DNA from: Thiorhodovibrio sp.
GTDB lineage: Bacteria > Pseudomonadota > Gammaproteobacteria > Chromatiales > Chromatiaceae
Direction of reading: 5' to 3'
Length of the DNA stretch: 6,564 bases
Assembly: GCA_007128075.1 (NCBI GenBank)
Contig: SKYD01000072.1
Coordinates: forward strand, 1-6,564
Numbering within the stretch: the first letter of the stretch is position 1; each line of letters starts with the position of its first letter. A model generated the notes under the pieces. That model worked only from the letters and a program-made list of their open reading frames with translations. It was not told the origin of the DNA and did not search any database. This document shows positions 5,958 through 6,564 of this stretch, piece by piece. The translations under genes were made by a program, and so were the position numbers.

Positions 5958-6564
5958 TGGTTTATCAAGCTAACGACCTGATTACGACCGGCATGTTTTG
6001 CAGCATAGAGTGCTTGATCGGCTGCTTGCAACAGATCGTTGCCTGTCTGAGCAAATAACGCTGGATCAGACACAGTGGTGTCTGGCGTTAAACTGGCGAC
6101 ACCAATGGAGACGCTGAGTGGTAAAGTTTTGTCGGTGTCGATTGCGAACGGTTGTTCCGTGACAACAGAATGAATGCGCTCACCAAGCTGGTGCGCCTCG
6201 GCAATATCTGTAGACGGCATCAACACAATCAATTCATCACCACCAAAGCGTGCAGCAATGTCATTGATACGGAGAGTTGACTGCAAGCGCGTTGCCAACT
6301 CAATCAGCACCGCATCGCCGATGGCATGACCATGCACATCATTGATTTGCTTAAAATAATCTAAATCAATAAACAAACAGCCCAATGGGGTGCCGTGGCG
6401 ATGCGCCCGTGCCAGTTCATTGGCAAGTCGCTGATCGAGTGAGCGACGATTGTGTAATCCAGTGAGTGGATCAGTCAGCCCGCCGACTTCAAGTTGGGCG
6501 CGGTTGATGCAATTTTCTAAGCACACTGCCACAATTGCGCTGAGACGATGCAAAAACAGCGTGC
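5954..6564 (-). CDS. Diguanylate cyclase, C-terminal part with GGDEL active site (cut by window end)
   Basis: The frame is open to the window edge, so the 5' end lies outside; TTG 6553 is probably an internal Leu codon. The first visible residues, through HRLSAIVAVCLENCINRAQLEV, look like the last helix of a GAF or DUF484-type sensor domain, a common partner of GGDEF in Gammaproteobacteria (inference). Numbering from that TTG, the GGDEF domain runs from LTDPLTGLHNRR (26-37) through metal-binding DLDYFKQINDVHGH (63-76), inhibitory site RIND (95-98), signature GGDEL (104-108) and SVSIGVASL (147-155). The only departure is Leu for the last Phe of GGDEF; the catalytic Gly-Gly-Asp-Glu are intact, so activity is likely. 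No membrane helix is seen in this part. It is the first of two coupled cyclase genes, its TGA overlapping the next ATG. Confidence 0.9.
   Translation of the reverse strand, partial: TLFLHRLSAIVAVCLENCINRAQLEVGGLTDPLTGLHNRRSLDQRLANELARAHRHGTPLGCLFIDLDYFKQINDVHGHAIGDAVLIELATRLQSTLRINDIAARFGGDELIVLMPSTDIAEAHQLGERIHSVVTEQPFAIDTDKTLPLSVSIGVASLTPDTTVSDPALFAQTGNDLLQAADQALYAAKHAGRNQVVSLINQ

Overview
The window looks like ordinary chromosome of a Gammaproteobacterium. This is inferred from the protein families (a proteobacterial RsfS tail, a FolA close to the enterobacterial pattern, a YP-IYFAG-type accessory protein with a Pro-rich tail, DUF805, a c553-like diheme cytochrome, diguanylate cyclases) and from a moderately GC-rich composition. 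The genus cannot be fixed from sequence alone. The DNA is densely packed: the only gene-free stretches are 689-787 and 3515-3712. No RNA genes, insertion sequences, CRISPR arrays or phage genes are visible.

Layout. Plus strand, 1-688: the 3' end of rsfS (ribosome silencing factor), then folA (dihydrofolate reductase), whose start lies one base after the rsfS stop. After a 98-101 bp gap comes a two-gene plus-strand unit: a small conserved protein of unknown function (788-1318), then an FAD-dependent amine-oxidase/protoporphyrinogen-oxidase-like flavoprotein (1320-2504), one base apart. This unit meets, tail to tail and with a 15 bp coding overlap, a minus-strand pair: a DUF805 membrane protein (3128-3514) followed by thiE (2490-3131), joined by a GTGA start/stop overlap. 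A 198 bp intergenic region separates the DUF805 gene from a divergent, exported diheme cytochrome c (3713-4480). That region carries overlapping candidate promoters facing both ways and a G-rich tract in the cytochrome leader. The cytochrome gene converges, with one base between stops, on a minus-strand pair of diguanylate cyclases (4482-5957 and 5954-6564), coupled by an ATGA overlap. The upstream cyclase runs off the window edge.

How the genes fit together. They are mostly housekeeping: translation silencing, folate reduction, thiamin phosphate synthesis, a periplasmic electron carrier, and c-di-GMP signalling through one membrane-anchored sensor cyclase and one apparently soluble cyclase made from the same message. 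I see no strong candidate for a new defence or mobile system. The points most worth a second look are the possible link between the 788-1318 protein and DUF805, the tandem cyclases (one with GGDEL in place of GGDEF), the flavoprotein of unknown substrate, and the compact divergent control region.
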